33,377 nt of DNA, taken from the NCBI GenBank assembly GCA_035406685.1, contig DAONLM010000008.1, positions 1-33,377 on the forward strand, written 5' to 3'. Both the position numbers and the translations under genes were made by a program. The stretch comes from DAONLM01 sp035406685 (GTDB taxonomy: Bacteria > Spirochaetota > GWE2-31-10 > MWDO01). The notes beneath the pieces were generated by a model, which was not told where the DNA came from, ran no database searches, and worked only from the letters and a program-made list of their open reading frames with translations. Positions 14,754 to 23,436 of the stretch are shown here, piece after piece; positions within the stretch are counted from its first letter, which is position 1; each line of letters opens with the position of its first letter.

Positions 14754-16577
14754 ATGTGTGGCATTATTGGATATCTTGGAGATAATAATTGTGTTCCTAT
14801 TTTAATAGAAGGTCTTAAAAGACTTGAATATAGAGGATATGATTCTGCTGGAATTTCGGTAATAACAAAAGATGAAATAAAAACAATAAAAAAAACCGGT
14901 AAAATAATCAATCTTGAAAAAAATATTCCAGATAATCTAAAAAGTAATCTCGGAATAGGTCATACAAGATGGGCAACACATGGAAAAGTATCAGATGAAA
15001 ATGCTCATCCTCATTTAAGTTTTAATAAAAAATTTGCAATAGTTCATAATGGGATAATAGAAAATTATGCATATCATAAAGTAAAATTGATAGAAGAGGG
15101 ATTTCAATTTAGAAGTGAGACTGATTCAGAAGTAATAGCATATCTTATTGAGAAAAACTATAATGGATCGTTTGAGGAAGCATTTTACAAAACCCTTCCA
15201 ATGCTTGAGGGAACTTATGGTATTGTTGCTTTTTGTTTAGATGAGCCAGATTATCTTATGATTGTAAGAAAAGGAAGCCCTCTTGTAATTGGGATTGGTA
15301 ATAACGAAATGTTTGTAGCAAGTGATGTATCTGCCTTTTTAGGACATACAAAAGATGTTGTTTATCTTGAAGATTATGAAATAGCAAAATTAGAAAAAAA
15401 TAAATTTATTACAAAGGATTTTAGACTTCAAACAAAAGATAAAAAAATAGATACTGTGGTATGGGGACTGGATGCTTATGAAAAAGGGGACTATCCCCAT
15501 TATATGTTAAAAGAGATATGTGAACAGCCAGAAAGTATTAAAAGAGCATTTGCAGGTAGAATAATTCATAACATAGGCACAGCAAAATTAGGCGGTTTAA
15601 ACTTAACACCACAGGAATTATTTCTAATAGAAAGAATAAATATTATTGCATGTGGAACAAGTTATCATGCAGGACTGGTAGGCGCTTATGCAATAGAAGA
15701 ATTAGCAAGAATGAATGTCCGAGTAGAAATTGCATCAGAATATAGATACAAAAATCCAATAATAGAAAAAAATACTCTATTTTTTGCAGTAAGCCAATCT
15801 GGAGAAACAATAGACACTCTTCTTGCAATGAGAGAAGTTCAAAGAAAAGGAGGCAAGGTTCTTGGAATATGCAATGTTGTTGGAAGTAGTATACCAAGAG
15901 AGAGTAATGGAGGAGTCTATATACATTCTGGTCCAGAGATAGCAGTAGCAAGTACAAAGGCTTTTACCTCTCAAATAGTAGCATTTTATCTTTTTGCAAT
16001 ACTTATGGGAAGAATGAGAGATTTAAGTCAACATAGAGGAATAGAATTAATTACAGAACTGGAAAAAATTCCAGATAAAGTTTCTTTAATACTCTCTAAA
16101 AAAGAAGAGATAGAAAAATTAGCAGAAAAATATTACAAACTAAATAACTTTTTATTTTTAGGTAGAGGGATAAGTTATCCAGTTGCATTAGAAGGGGCAT
16201 TAAAATTAAAAGAGGTAAGCTATTTACATTCAGAGGCTCTCCCTTCTGGAGAAATAAAACATGGGCCTATTGCATTAATTGATAATAAAACACCTGTTAT
16301 ATTTATTATACCAAAAGATCATCTATACGAAAAAACATTATCTAATATACAGGAAGTTAAGGCAAGAGGAGGGATAATACTTGTAATTTGTAATGAAATA
16401 GACGAAAATCTAAAAAAACTTGCTGATGATATAATTACAGTACCAAAAACAGATCCAATTTTTTCACCATTATTAACAATAATACCATTACAACTACTGG
16501 CATACTATATAGCATTAAAATTAGGTTGTGACATAGATAAACCAAGAAATCTTGCAAAATCAGTTACAGTAGAATAA
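14754..16577 (+). CDS. glmS: glutamine--fructose-6-phosphate aminotransferase (isomerizing)
   Basis: GlmS makes glucosamine-6-phosphate from fructose-6-phosphate and glutamine, the first step toward peptidoglycan and other amino sugars. The 607-residue protein starts MCGIIGYLG, where Cys2 is the N-terminal nucleophile. The glutaminase part includes GHTRWATHG and NGIIENY. Two SIS sugar-isomerase domains follow, with ACGTSYHAG, SQSGETIDT, ASTKAFTSQ and EGALKLKEVSYLHSEALPSGE; it ends in the conserved LAKSVTVE. Only 11 nt separate it from the preceding gene, so there is no room for a glmS ribozyme. Identification is secure. Confidence 0.98.
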   Translation: MCGIIGYLGDNNCVPILIEGLKRLEYRGYDSAGISVITKDEIKTIKKTGKIINLEKNIPDNLKSNLGIGHTRWATHGKVSDENAHPHLSFNKKFAIVHNGIIENYAYHKVKLIEEGFQFRSETDSEVIAYLIEKNYNGSFEEAFYKTLPMLEGTYGIVAFCLDEPDYLMIVRKGSPLVIGIGNNEMFVASDVSAFLGHTKDVVYLEDYEIAKLEKNKFITKDFRLQTKDKKIDTVVWGLDAYEKGDYPHYMLKEICEQPESIKRAFAGRIIHNIGTAKLGGLNLTPQELFLIERINIIACGTSYHAGLVGAYAIEELARMNVRVEIASEYRYKNPIIEKNTLFFAVSQSGETIDTLLAMREVQRKGGKVLGICNVVGSSIPRESNGGVYIHSGPEIAVASTKAFTSQIVAFYLFAILMGRMRDLSQHRGIELITELEKIPDKVSLILSKKEEIEKLAEKYYKLNNFLFLGRGISYPVALEGALKLKEVSYLHSEALPSGEIKHGPIALIDNKTPVIFIIPKDHLYEKTLSNIQEVKARGGIILVICNEIDENLKKLADDIITVPKTDPIFSPLLTIIPLQLLAYYIALKLGCDIDKPRNLAKSVTVE

Positions 16578-16606
16578 AATTTTTTTATAAATTCTGGAGG
16601 GTATTT

Positions 16607-16876
16607 ATGCAAGCCAGAAAATATATAGTAAGCGGTAGAGTACAGGGAGTTGGTTATAGATACTGGACACAAAAAGAGGCATTAAAATTAGGATTAAAAG
16701 GATATGTTAAAAATCTCTATAACGGAGATGTTGAAGTTTATGCAATAGGACCAGAAAAGACATTGGAAAAATTTAGAGAGATCTTAAAAAAAGGTCCACC
16801 TTCTTCAGTAGTAAAAAATATAGAAGAATTTGAAATGCCAATTAAAAACTATATATCTTTTGAAATAACATTTTAA
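16607..16876 (+). CDS. acyP: acylphosphatase
   Basis: This small enzyme hydrolyses acyl phosphates. The 89-residue sequence has the substrate loop GRVQGVGYRYW with the catalytic arginine (Arg19) and GYVKNLYNGDVEV with the catalytic asparagine (about Asn36). GGAGGG precedes the ATG. It lies between glmS and the PflX-like gene, 6 nt before the latter. Confidence 0.95.
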   Translation: MQARKYIVSGRVQGVGYRYWTQKEALKLGLKGYVKNLYNGDVEVYAIGPEKTLEKFREILKKGPPSSVVKNIEEFEMPIKNYISFEITF

Positions 16877-16882
16877 CACAAA

Positions 16883-17806
16883 ATGAGTGATAAAAAAATA
16901 TTAGATTTATACCAAAATTGTAATTTATGCCCAAGAAATTGCAATGTAAATAGAAAAGAAAAAAGAGGATTCTGTCTTGAAAGTGATCAAGTAAGTATCG
17001 ATGCTGCCTTATTACACTTTGGAGAAGAACCTCCTATATCTTTTAAAAATGGATCTGGCACAATATTTTTTACAGGCTGCTCATTAAGATGTCCTTTCTG
17101 TCAAAATATGCAGATAAGTCAAAATCCGAGAAATAAAAAAATTTATAATCTTGAACAATTTATTGATATTATCATCACTCTTATAAAGAAAAATGCTGAA
17201 AACATAAATTTTGTAACTCCGGATCACTTTCTTCCTCATATAATTGAAGCAATCAAATACATAAAAAAAATGGGATATGATATCCCTTTTATCTACAATT
17301 GTAGCGGTTATCAGAGTGTATATAATTTAGAATTGAGTATTCCATACATTGACATTTATTTATTTGATTATAAATTTGCAAATAAAGAGGCAAGTTTATA
17401 TTGTTTAAAAAATGAAGAATATCCTAAAATAGCACTTGAAGGACTAAAATTTATCTATAAAAATAAAGGAAATCTTACCCTAAAAAATGGTAAAGCAATT
17501 AAAGGAACACTTGTAAGACATCTGGTAATGCCAAATTTTATTGAAAATAGCATTGAGGTTATCAATAATCTATACTTTACTTTTGGAAATACAATATTTC
17601 TTAGTGTAATGTCACAATATACGCCAACCTTTTTAAAAAAAGGATTTGAAAAGATTAATAGAAAAATCACAAAAAAAGAATATGAAACAGTTATTGATTT
17701 AATAAAAAATCTCTCTTTTAAGAATGTATATTTGCAGGAATATATAGAAGGAGATGATAGATATATTCCAGACTTTGATAGAAAAAATATGTTTGATGAA
17801 TGGTAA
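16883..17806 (+). CDS. PflX-like radical SAM protein (COG1313 type)
   Basis: This 307-residue protein carries two cysteine clusters. The N-terminal CNLCPRNC (C-x2-C-x3-C) with GFC is typical of the PflX/COG1313 group. The radical SAM motif TGCSLRCPFCQN (CxxxCxxC, residues about 67-74) ligates the catalytic 4Fe-4S cluster. A later VRHLVMPNF segment and the SVMSQYTPTF segment also fit the group. These proteins resemble activators of glycyl-radical enzymes, but their substrate is not known, and no glycyl-radical enzyme gene is in the window. It starts 6 nt after acyP with no ribosome binding site. It faces recX, with stop codons 3 nt apart. The family is confident and the function open. Confidence 0.88.
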   Translation: MSDKKILDLYQNCNLCPRNCNVNRKEKRGFCLESDQVSIDAALLHFGEEPPISFKNGSGTIFFTGCSLRCPFCQNMQISQNPRNKKIYNLEQFIDIIITLIKKNAENINFVTPDHFLPHIIEAIKYIKKMGYDIPFIYNCSGYQSVYNLELSIPYIDIYLFDYKFANKEASLYCLKNEEYPKIALEGLKFIYKNKGNLTLKNGKAIKGTLVRHLVMPNFIENSIEVINNLYFTFGNTIFLSVMSQYTPTFLKKGFEKINRKITKKEYETVIDLIKNLSFKNVYLQEYIEGDDRYIPDFDRKNMFDEW

Positions 17807-17809
17807 AAA

Positions 17810-18286
17810 TTATTCCTCTACTATTTTTTTAGTTAGGCTTAATACCTCATCAAAATTTTCTAATTGAAAGCCATATCTATAAAAAGTATTTATAATATCT
17901 CTCTCTTTATTATTTTCTAAATATTTTTTAAATTTACTCCTATTTTTTTTTATAAATTTTAATAAAATTTCATCTTTATTTATATCTCTATTTAAACTTT
18001 TGATAACATCTGATACTATATCTTTATCAACACCTTTTTGAATTAATCTATTAAAAACAAAAGATTCACTATATCCTTTTTTTTCAAATAGCATTTTTGC
18101 ATAACTTTTGGCATACTCATAGTCATTAATATAATTTAACTCTTTGAGTTTTAATATAACCTCTTTAATAATATCCTCATCATAACCATATCTTTTTAAT
18201 TTTAAAAATAAGGGTTTCTCAAACTGAGGAGAAATAGATACAATTTTTAATGCTTTATTAAAAACAACTTGAAAATCTTCTTGCAT
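17810..18286 (-). CDS. recX: RecX family regulatory protein
   Basis: RecX binds RecA filaments and limits their activity. The 158-residue protein is all helical, made of three-helix RecX repeats: LFLKLKRYGYDEDIIKEVILKLKELNYIND, then YAKSYAKMLFEKKGYSESFVFNRLIQKGVD, and a C-terminal repeat. The first and second repeats show the signature YIND(E)YAK and KGYS. The start lies 3 nt after the MoeA-PBP stop, and its ribosome binding site (GAGGTAGG) overlaps that gene's end. No recA is present in the window. Confidence 0.85.
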   Translation of the reverse strand: MQEDFQVVFNKALKIVSISPQFEKPLFLKLKRYGYDEDIIKEVILKLKELNYINDYEYAKSYAKMLFEKKGYSESFVFNRLIQKGVDKDIVSDVIKSLNRDINKDEILLKFIKKNRSKFKKYLENNKERDIINTFYRYGFQLENFDEVLSLTKKIVEE

Positions 18287-18289
18287 TTC

Positions 18290-20179
18290 CTACCTCAAAT
18301 AAAAAATTTCGCCACTATTATCACATTTATATCCACCTATATTTTCAATTCTTTTTTTAAACTCTTTTGAATTTAAAATCTCAAGGAATAATTTTATCAT
18401 CTCAATATCAAGATACTCCTTTCTGGTAATAAAATCGTACTCCTCTTCCCATACTGGTAAAAAATTAAGATTAAACATCTTTGCAATAGAATATATCCCA
18501 AGTCCCAAATCTCTTCTTCCTGTCACTATTTGAAGACCAACAGCAATATGAGTAAACTCTTCATAATCATAACCATCAATATCAAAAGGGGATATCCCCT
18601 CTTTTTTAAGTAAATAATCAAAAAGAATTCGTGTCCCAGAACCTTTCTGACGATTAATGTATTTTAATCTTTTCGTCACAATATCATTTATTGATCTTAA
18701 ATTAACATCTCCTCTAAAAATAAATCCCTGAATTCTTCTTACCCCTTTTATAATAACAATATCCTGATCTAACAGATATTTTTTTATATAAGATATATTA
18801 TAACTTCCATCATTTTCATCCAACAAATGAGAAGTAGCAAGATGAGTTCTTCTCTTCTTAAGAGCAAAAATTCCGCCCATACTTCCAACATTAATAGAAG
18901 TAATACTATTTTTAAGTCCCTTTTTTTTCATAATATCATATATCTCATCAATAACAAGATCATTACTTCCTATAATACTTATGCTATTTTTTATCTCTTC
19001 TATATCTCTTTTTAATTCTACCTCAACTATTTCATCCTCATAATATCCCTCTCTATTTAAAGGAACTCTTATTATTCCGTCTGCCTTTATATAATCTACC
19101 AGAGAAGATGCCAAACTCCCAGATGGCATTGCTATAAAATTATTATCAATATAAATAATTTTTGTCCTTACAAAATCCATTGATTTCAAAGAAGATACTA
19201 TCTTTTTACCAATCGTTGCCTTAATTATCTCTAATTTCTTAAAATTATAATTAAGTTTATCAAAAATCTTTTTTACTATCTCATTCATAATAACAATTCC
19301 AGAAACTGGATAACCTGGAAGCCCTATTACTGGCTTACCAGAAATTATACCTAAAATAGCAGGTTTACCCGGTTTTATTGCAATTCCATGAACAATAACT
19401 TCTCCAAGATCATTGATAACTTTAAAACTCAAATCATCTCTTCCCTTAGATGAGCCTGCAATAATTAAGACAATATCACTTAAAAAAGTTGCCTCTTTTA
19501 CAATCTCTTTTATTTTATCATAATTGTCCTTTATAATTTTATAAGTTAAAACTTCCCCCCCCCAATCTTTTATCATATTAGAAAAAATAAAAGAATTTGA
19601 CTCAACAATCTCCCCTATCTCAGGATTTTTATTAAATTCTACAATCTCATCACCAGTAGGAATTATAGAAACTCTTATCTTCTTAAAAACGGTTAGCTTT
19701 TGAATACCACAGGTAATAAGAGAACCAATAATTTCTGCTGATATCATGGTATTTGACGGGATTATCATCTCATTTTCATAAATATCTTCACCTATATTTC
19801 TTATATTCTGAAAAGGTGTTATGCCCTTAACTATCTTTACAAATTTATTATCAATTTCTATCAAATCCTCAAGCATTATTACTGCATTATATTGAGAAGG
19901 AACTGGATCTCCTGTATCCACTCTTATAAAGTCAATCCCCTCTTCTAATATAACAGGAGTCGTCTCTGTTGCTCCCTTAGTTTTTTCAGCACAAACGGCA
20001 ATTCCATCCATAGCACTACAAACATAATGTGGAGAGGATCTTTTAGCATATATAGCCCTACTTGTTATTCTTTTATAGCAATCTCTTACATCTATCTCTT
20101 CCTCTTCTAAATTTATATCTATAAATTCTAAATATTTTTTTAATGCTATATCTAATTCAAGATTGACAAAATAATCCAA
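18290..20179 (-). CDS. MoeA-type molybdopterin molybdotransferase fused to a PBP-like (LysR-substrate-like) domain
   Basis: Residues 1-395 are a MoeA domain. Visible features are YVCSAMDGIAV, VDTGDPVPSQYNAVIMLEDL, IIPTGDEIVEF, IIAGSSKGRDD, and the GKPAILGIISGKPVIGLPGYPVSG metal/ligand segment. From about 400, a periplasmic-binding-protein-like domain follows, with ATSHLLDENDGSYN, NRQKGSGTR and THIAVGLQIVTGRRDLGLGI. This MoeA-PBP fusion is known from anaerobes and archaea and may sense molybdate or tungstate or assist metal insertion. I choose TTG at 20179 because GGGAGG lies 7 nt before it; TTG at 20185 is too close to that site. It follows moeA by a few bases. A G9 tract interrupts the frame if it slips (separate entry). 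Confidence 0.9.
   Translation of the reverse strand: MDYFVNLELDIALKKYLEFIDINLEEEEIDVRDCYKRITSRAIYAKRSSPHYVCSAMDGIAVCAEKTKGATETTPVILEEGIDFIRVDTGDPVPSQYNAVIMLEDLIEIDNKFVKIVKGITPFQNIRNIGEDIYENEMIIPSNTMISAEIIGSLITCGIQKLTVFKKIRVSIIPTGDEIVEFNKNPEIGEIVESNSFIFSNMIKDWGGEVLTYKIIKDNYDKIKEIVKEATFLSDIVLIIAGSSKGRDDLSFKVINDLGEVIVHGIAIKPGKPAILGIISGKPVIGLPGYPVSGIVIMNEIVKKIFDKLNYNFKKLEIIKATIGKKIVSSLKSMDFVRTKIIYIDNNFIAMPSGSLASSLVDYIKADGIIRVPLNREGYYEDEIVEVELKRDIEEIKNSISIIGSNDLVIDEIYDIMKKKGLKNSITSINVGSMGGIFALKKRRTHLATSHLLDENDGSYNISYIKKYLLDQDIVIIKGVRRIQGFIFRGDVNLRSINDIVTKRLKYINRQKGSGTRILFDYLLKKEGISPFDIDGYDYEEFTHIAVGLQIVTGRRDLGLGIYSIAKMFNLNFLPVWEEEYDFITRKEYLDIEMIKLFLEILNSKEFKKRIENIGGYKCDNSGEIFYLR
19555..19563 (-). 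repeat. G9 homopolymer inside the MoeA-PBP gene
   Basis: The coding strand has nine G in a row across a WGGE tetrapeptide (about residue 206-208), in a genome where long G runs are rare. With eight G the frame stops after 2 more codons, and with ten G after about 6 codons. In the given sequence the frame is open (on). Confidence 0.6.
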
Positions 20180-20191
20180 ACACAATCCTCC

Positions 20192-21412
20192 CTAAAATAA
20201 ATTTACTTCTACGATATCGTCTTTTTTTAAAATCTCTATTTCTCTCTTTTTATGAATAAAACCATTAGACTTAATTAAAGGAGATATTAAACCAGATTTA
20301 TTTAATAAAGGCATTGCAAAATATCTCTTATCTTTATAAAAAATATTTACAGGGATTAACTCATCCCTTCCACTATTTGATGGATAATCCATTGTAAGAA
20401 TTGCTTCTATTGTTTGTTTAATGGTATTTATACCAAGCATATTCTCTACTATCTTAACAACAAAAAAATTTAAAATCATAAAACAGGATAAAGGATGCCC
20501 CGGTAATACTATAACTGGCTTATTATCTATCTTTGCAATTAGAGTTGGTTTGCCCGGTTTTATTGCAATTCCATAGCAAAAAATTTTACTATTATTAAAA
20601 GAATTTATTACTTTTAAAGAGAGATCTTTTTCACCAACAGAACTACCACCGGATAAAATCACAATATCTGTTTCTAATAAGGCTTTTGTAAGAATACTCT
20701 TTATACTACTAAAATCATCCCCTACAATCCCATATCTTATTGTTTTAAAAGTATTATAATTAAAAGTGGAAAATATAGAATAACTATTAATGTCTCTAAT
20801 CTTATTATCTCTTATTTTTTCTTCTATTGAAATAAGCTCATCTCCTGTTGAAATTATTCCTATATTTAATCTCTTTTTTACCAAAATATTTTTTATGCCA
20901 AGCGAGGCTAATAATATTATATCTTTATTTGTCAACAGTCTATTTGAAACAAGTAATAATTCATTTTCTTTAAAATCATCACCTTTGAAAATTATATCTG
21001 CCCCAGAAGGAACTGATTTATTTATATATATAAATTCATCATTATAGTCTGTTGTCCATTCAATCATAACAACAGCATCAGCGCCTTCTGGAATCTCTCC
21101 CCCAGTAGGAACATAAACAGATTCTCCTCTCTCTATTTTTAAGTCACTCTTTTTACCAATATTTATAGCACCTTTTTTAAATAGTTGAACTGGCGTTGAT
21201 TCTGTTGCTCCAAATGTATCAAGAGAATTTACAGCATAACCATCCACCATTGATCTATTAAAATGAGGAATATTCTCTTTACAATAAATATCCTCTGCAA
21301 GAATTCTATAATAACATTCCTCAATAGAAATACTTTCTTTTTCTATCTGAATCTCTTTAAAATTTTCTTCTATTATTTGAAAAACCTCATTTACACTCTT
21401 TACTTCCAGCAT
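20192..21412 (-). CDS. moeA: molybdopterin molybdotransferase MoeA
   Basis: MoeA inserts molybdenum (or tungsten) into adenylylated molybdopterin. The 406-residue protein has the usual domains: ENIPHFNRSMVDGYAV (about 43-58), YVPTGGEIPEGADAVVMIEWT, IGIISTGDELISIEE, ILSGGSSVGEKDLS, and PGKPTLIAKIDNKPVIVLPGHPLSCF. It is a separate single-fold MoeA next to the MoeA-PBP fusion downstream, so the pair is a tandem of two paralogues. The -10 box lies only 6 bp before the ATG and there is no ribosome binding site, so the mRNA is probably leaderless. No other cofactor genes are in the window. Confidence 0.95.
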   Translation of the reverse strand: MLEVKSVNEVFQIIEENFKEIQIEKESISIEECYYRILAEDIYCKENIPHFNRSMVDGYAVNSLDTFGATESTPVQLFKKGAINIGKKSDLKIERGESVYVPTGGEIPEGADAVVMIEWTTDYNDEFIYINKSVPSGADIIFKGDDFKENELLLVSNRLLTNKDIILLASLGIKNILVKKRLNIGIISTGDELISIEEKIRDNKIRDINSYSIFSTFNYNTFKTIRYGIVGDDFSSIKSILTKALLETDIVILSGGSSVGEKDLSLKVINSFNNSKIFCYGIAIKPGKPTLIAKIDNKPVIVLPGHPLSCFMILNFFVVKIVENMLGINTIKQTIEAILTMDYPSNSGRDELIPVNIFYKDKRYFAMPLLNKSGLISPLIKSNGFIHKKREIEILKKDDIVEVNLF

Positions 21413-21418
21413 ATTTTT

Positions 21419-21447
21419 AATATACTTTAAATTTTAGAGTTTGTCAA
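21419..21447 (-). promoter_or_regulatory. moeA promoter, leaderless-type
   Basis: The minus strand reads TTGACA (21442-21447), a 17-bp spacer and TATATT (21419-21424). The -10 ends 6 nt before the ATG at 21412, so a normal start site (about 7 nt downstream) falls on the A of ATG. Confidence 0.7.
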
Positions 21448-21471
21448 AAAATAAAAAATTTATAAATTTAC

Positions 21472-21500
21472 TTGACCTTTATCGATATTATTATTATTAT
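21472..21500 (+). promoter_or_regulatory. promoter of the small unknown gene at 21530
   Basis: TTGACC (21472-21477), a 17-bp spacer and TATTAT (21495-21500). It is divergent from the moeA promoter 25 bp away. Confidence 0.65.
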
Positions 21501-21529
21501 TCTCAAAAAAAGAAAAATGGAGGACTCTC

Positions 21530-21850
21530 TTGGAAAAAGAAAAAAAAGCACTGATAAAAATGGATATCTTTCCTATTGAAAAATTTAACTACACAAAATT
21601 TTCAGAAGAACAATGTAGAACTTTTGTAGGTTCTCCAATAAAACATCCTTATGAAGATGATAAATTTATATTAATTTCTGAACCTTTAAACCCTGATACA
21701 GAATTTATTGAATTTCATAAAGAAAATCTTATTTTTGTAGAAGAATTGCCTTCCTTAATCTCTGAAAATGGAGAAAGTATATATATGGCAAAAGTCTTTA
21801 TAAAAAAAGGCTCCATTGCCATAAAATATAAACCTTTTGAAGTAAGTTAA
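21530..21850 (+). CDS. small unknown protein
   Basis: This 106-residue soluble protein is not recognised. The start is a TTG with a strong GGAGGA 6 nt upstream; ATG at residue 11 is the only other start-like codon and has no ribosome binding site. The sequence reads like a compact beta-rich domain: KFILISEPL, LIFVEELPSL, and YMAKVFIKKGSIAIKYKPFEV. It has one cysteine and no signal peptide. It has its own promoter and gltX has another, so a functional link between them is not required. Confidence 0.75.
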   Translation: MEKEKKALIKMDIFPIEKFNYTKFSEEQCRTFVGSPIKHPYEDDKFILISEPLNPDTEFIEFHKENLIFVEELPSLISENGESIYMAKVFIKKGSIAIKYKPFEVS

Positions 21851-21871
21851 AAGTTAACCAATTAAAACTTT

Positions 21872-21900
21872 TTGACAAAATAATAAAAATTTATTATATA
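21872..21900 (+). promoter_or_regulatory. gltX promoter
   Basis: TTGACA (21872-21877), a 17-bp spacer and TATATA (21895-21900), with AAGGAG in the leader 12 nt before the ATG at 21959. Confidence 0.72.
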
Positions 21901-21958
21901 CTACTCATTCTATTTTAATAATTAAAAGTCAATATTTATTAAGGAGAAACAATTTTAT

Positions 21959-23434
21959 ATGAAAAAAGAGATAAGAGTGAGATATGCTCCATCTCCAACA
22001 GGATATCAGCACATTGGTGGATTAAGAACAGCTTTATTTAATTATCTATTTGCAAAGGCTAATAATGGTAAATTTATTTTAAGAATAGAAGATACAGATC
22101 AAACAAGATATTTTGAAGGTGCACTCGAAGATATATTTGAAACATTTAAATGGATCGGTATTGACTATGACGAAGGCCCAGGAAAAGAAGGTCCTTATGC
22201 TCCTTATTTTCAATCCCAGAGATTAAAAATATATAAGGAACATGCAGAACTCCTTGTCCAGAAAGGATGGGCATACTATTGTTACTGTGACCCAGAAAGA
22301 CTTGAAAGAGTAAAAAAAGAGCAAGAAGAAAAAAAATTAAGTATAGTAGGATACGATAGACATTGTAGAAATCTCACAGAAAAAGAAAGAAAAGAGATGG
22401 AAGAAAAGGGAATTACCCCTGTAATAAGATTTAAAGCGCCTGTCGAAGGAAAAACTTCTTTTGAAGATAAAATATTAGGAAAAATAGAAGTAGACAATTC
22501 AAGTCTTCAAGATTTTATCCTTTTAAAATCAGACGGGTTTCCTACTTATCATCTTGCAAATATAGTAGATGATCATCTTATGGGAATAACTCATGTTTTA
22601 AGAGCACAAGAATGGATCCCTTCAACTCCAAATCATGTTTTATTATATAAAGCTTTTGGATGGGAGCCGCCAATATTTGCTCATCTACCAATGGTAATGG
22701 GAGAAGATGGGCATAAACTATCAAAAAGACATGGGGCAACACAGGTAATGGAATTTAGAAAAAATGGTTACCTCCCAGAAGCATTATTAAATTTTGTAGC
22801 ATTATTGGGATGGTCATATAATGATTCACAGGAAATATTCTCTCTTGAAGAGTTATCAAAACTATTCAATATAGAGAAAATAAATAAAGCACCTGCTATT
22901 TTTAATTATCAAAAATTAAAATATTTTAATTCATACTACATAAAAAAATTATCAGAGGATAAATTTCTTGATTTAATACTACCATATTTTATAGAAAAAA
23001 AATTAATATCATCACAACCAACAAAAGAAGAATTAGATTATTTAAAAAAATTACTACCTCTAATACAACCACGTATTGAAACTCTTAACGAGGCAACTGA
23101 TATTGTTGACTTTATGTTTGGCGACTTACCTCAATACAAAAATTGGGAAGCAATCATTCCAAAAAAAGTAGAAAAAGAGACTGTTTTAAAAATATTAGAA
23201 AAAACAAAAGAAATACTAAAAGATTTAAATAAAGAAAGTGATGACGAAATCCAGAATAGGCTATATAAATTGGCAGAAGAATTTCAGGTAAAAGCAGGAT
23301 CTGTATTTATGCCATTAAGAATTGCTATTACTGGAACAAATAAAAGTCCTGAGCTATTTCCTATTATGCATATACTTGGCATAGATAAAGTCCTAATAAG
23401 GATAGATAATGCTATAGAAAAACTAAAAGAATAA
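21959..23434 (+). CDS. gltX: glutamate--tRNA ligase (class I)
   Basis: The enzyme attaches glutamate to tRNA-Glu, and possibly to tRNA-Gln in organisms using the transamidation route. The 491-residue protein has the class I HIGH motif as QHIGGLRTA (about 17-25), RIEDTDQTR, and a C-x-C...C zinc-like knuckle (CYCDPERL, then DRHC). A KLSKRHGA KMSKS-type motif lies near 260. The C-terminal helical anticodon domain ends in FPIMHILGIDKVLIRI. Length is typical. A nondiscriminating role cannot be read from this window. It ends 2 nt from a convergent gene. Confidence 0.97.
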   Translation: MKKEIRVRYAPSPTGYQHIGGLRTALFNYLFAKANNGKFILRIEDTDQTRYFEGALEDIFETFKWIGIDYDEGPGKEGPYAPYFQSQRLKIYKEHAELLVQKGWAYYCYCDPERLERVKKEQEEKKLSIVGYDRHCRNLTEKERKEMEEKGITPVIRFKAPVEGKTSFEDKILGKIEVDNSSLQDFILLKSDGFPTYHLANIVDDHLMGITHVLRAQEWIPSTPNHVLLYKAFGWEPPIFAHLPMVMGEDGHKLSKRHGATQVMEFRKNGYLPEALLNFVALLGWSYNDSQEIFSLEELSKLFNIEKINKAPAIFNYQKLKYFNSYYIKKLSEDKFLDLILPYFIEKKLISSQPTKEELDYLKKLLPLIQPRIETLNEATDIVDFMFGDLPQYKNWEAIIPKKVEKETVLKILEKTKEILKDLNKESDDEIQNRLYKLAEEFQVKAGSVFMPLRIAITGTNKSPELFPIMHILGIDKVLIRIDNAIEKLKE

Positions 23435-23436
23435 AA

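Noticed and set aside
21481..21502. ATT triplet repeat as a microsatellite
   Set aside because: It is five short units that make up the -10 region of a promoter. There is no sign of variation.
21413..21529. Molybdenum cofactor riboswitch upstream of moeA
   Set aside because: The moeA promoter leaves no leader RNA, and no structured conserved elements are present.
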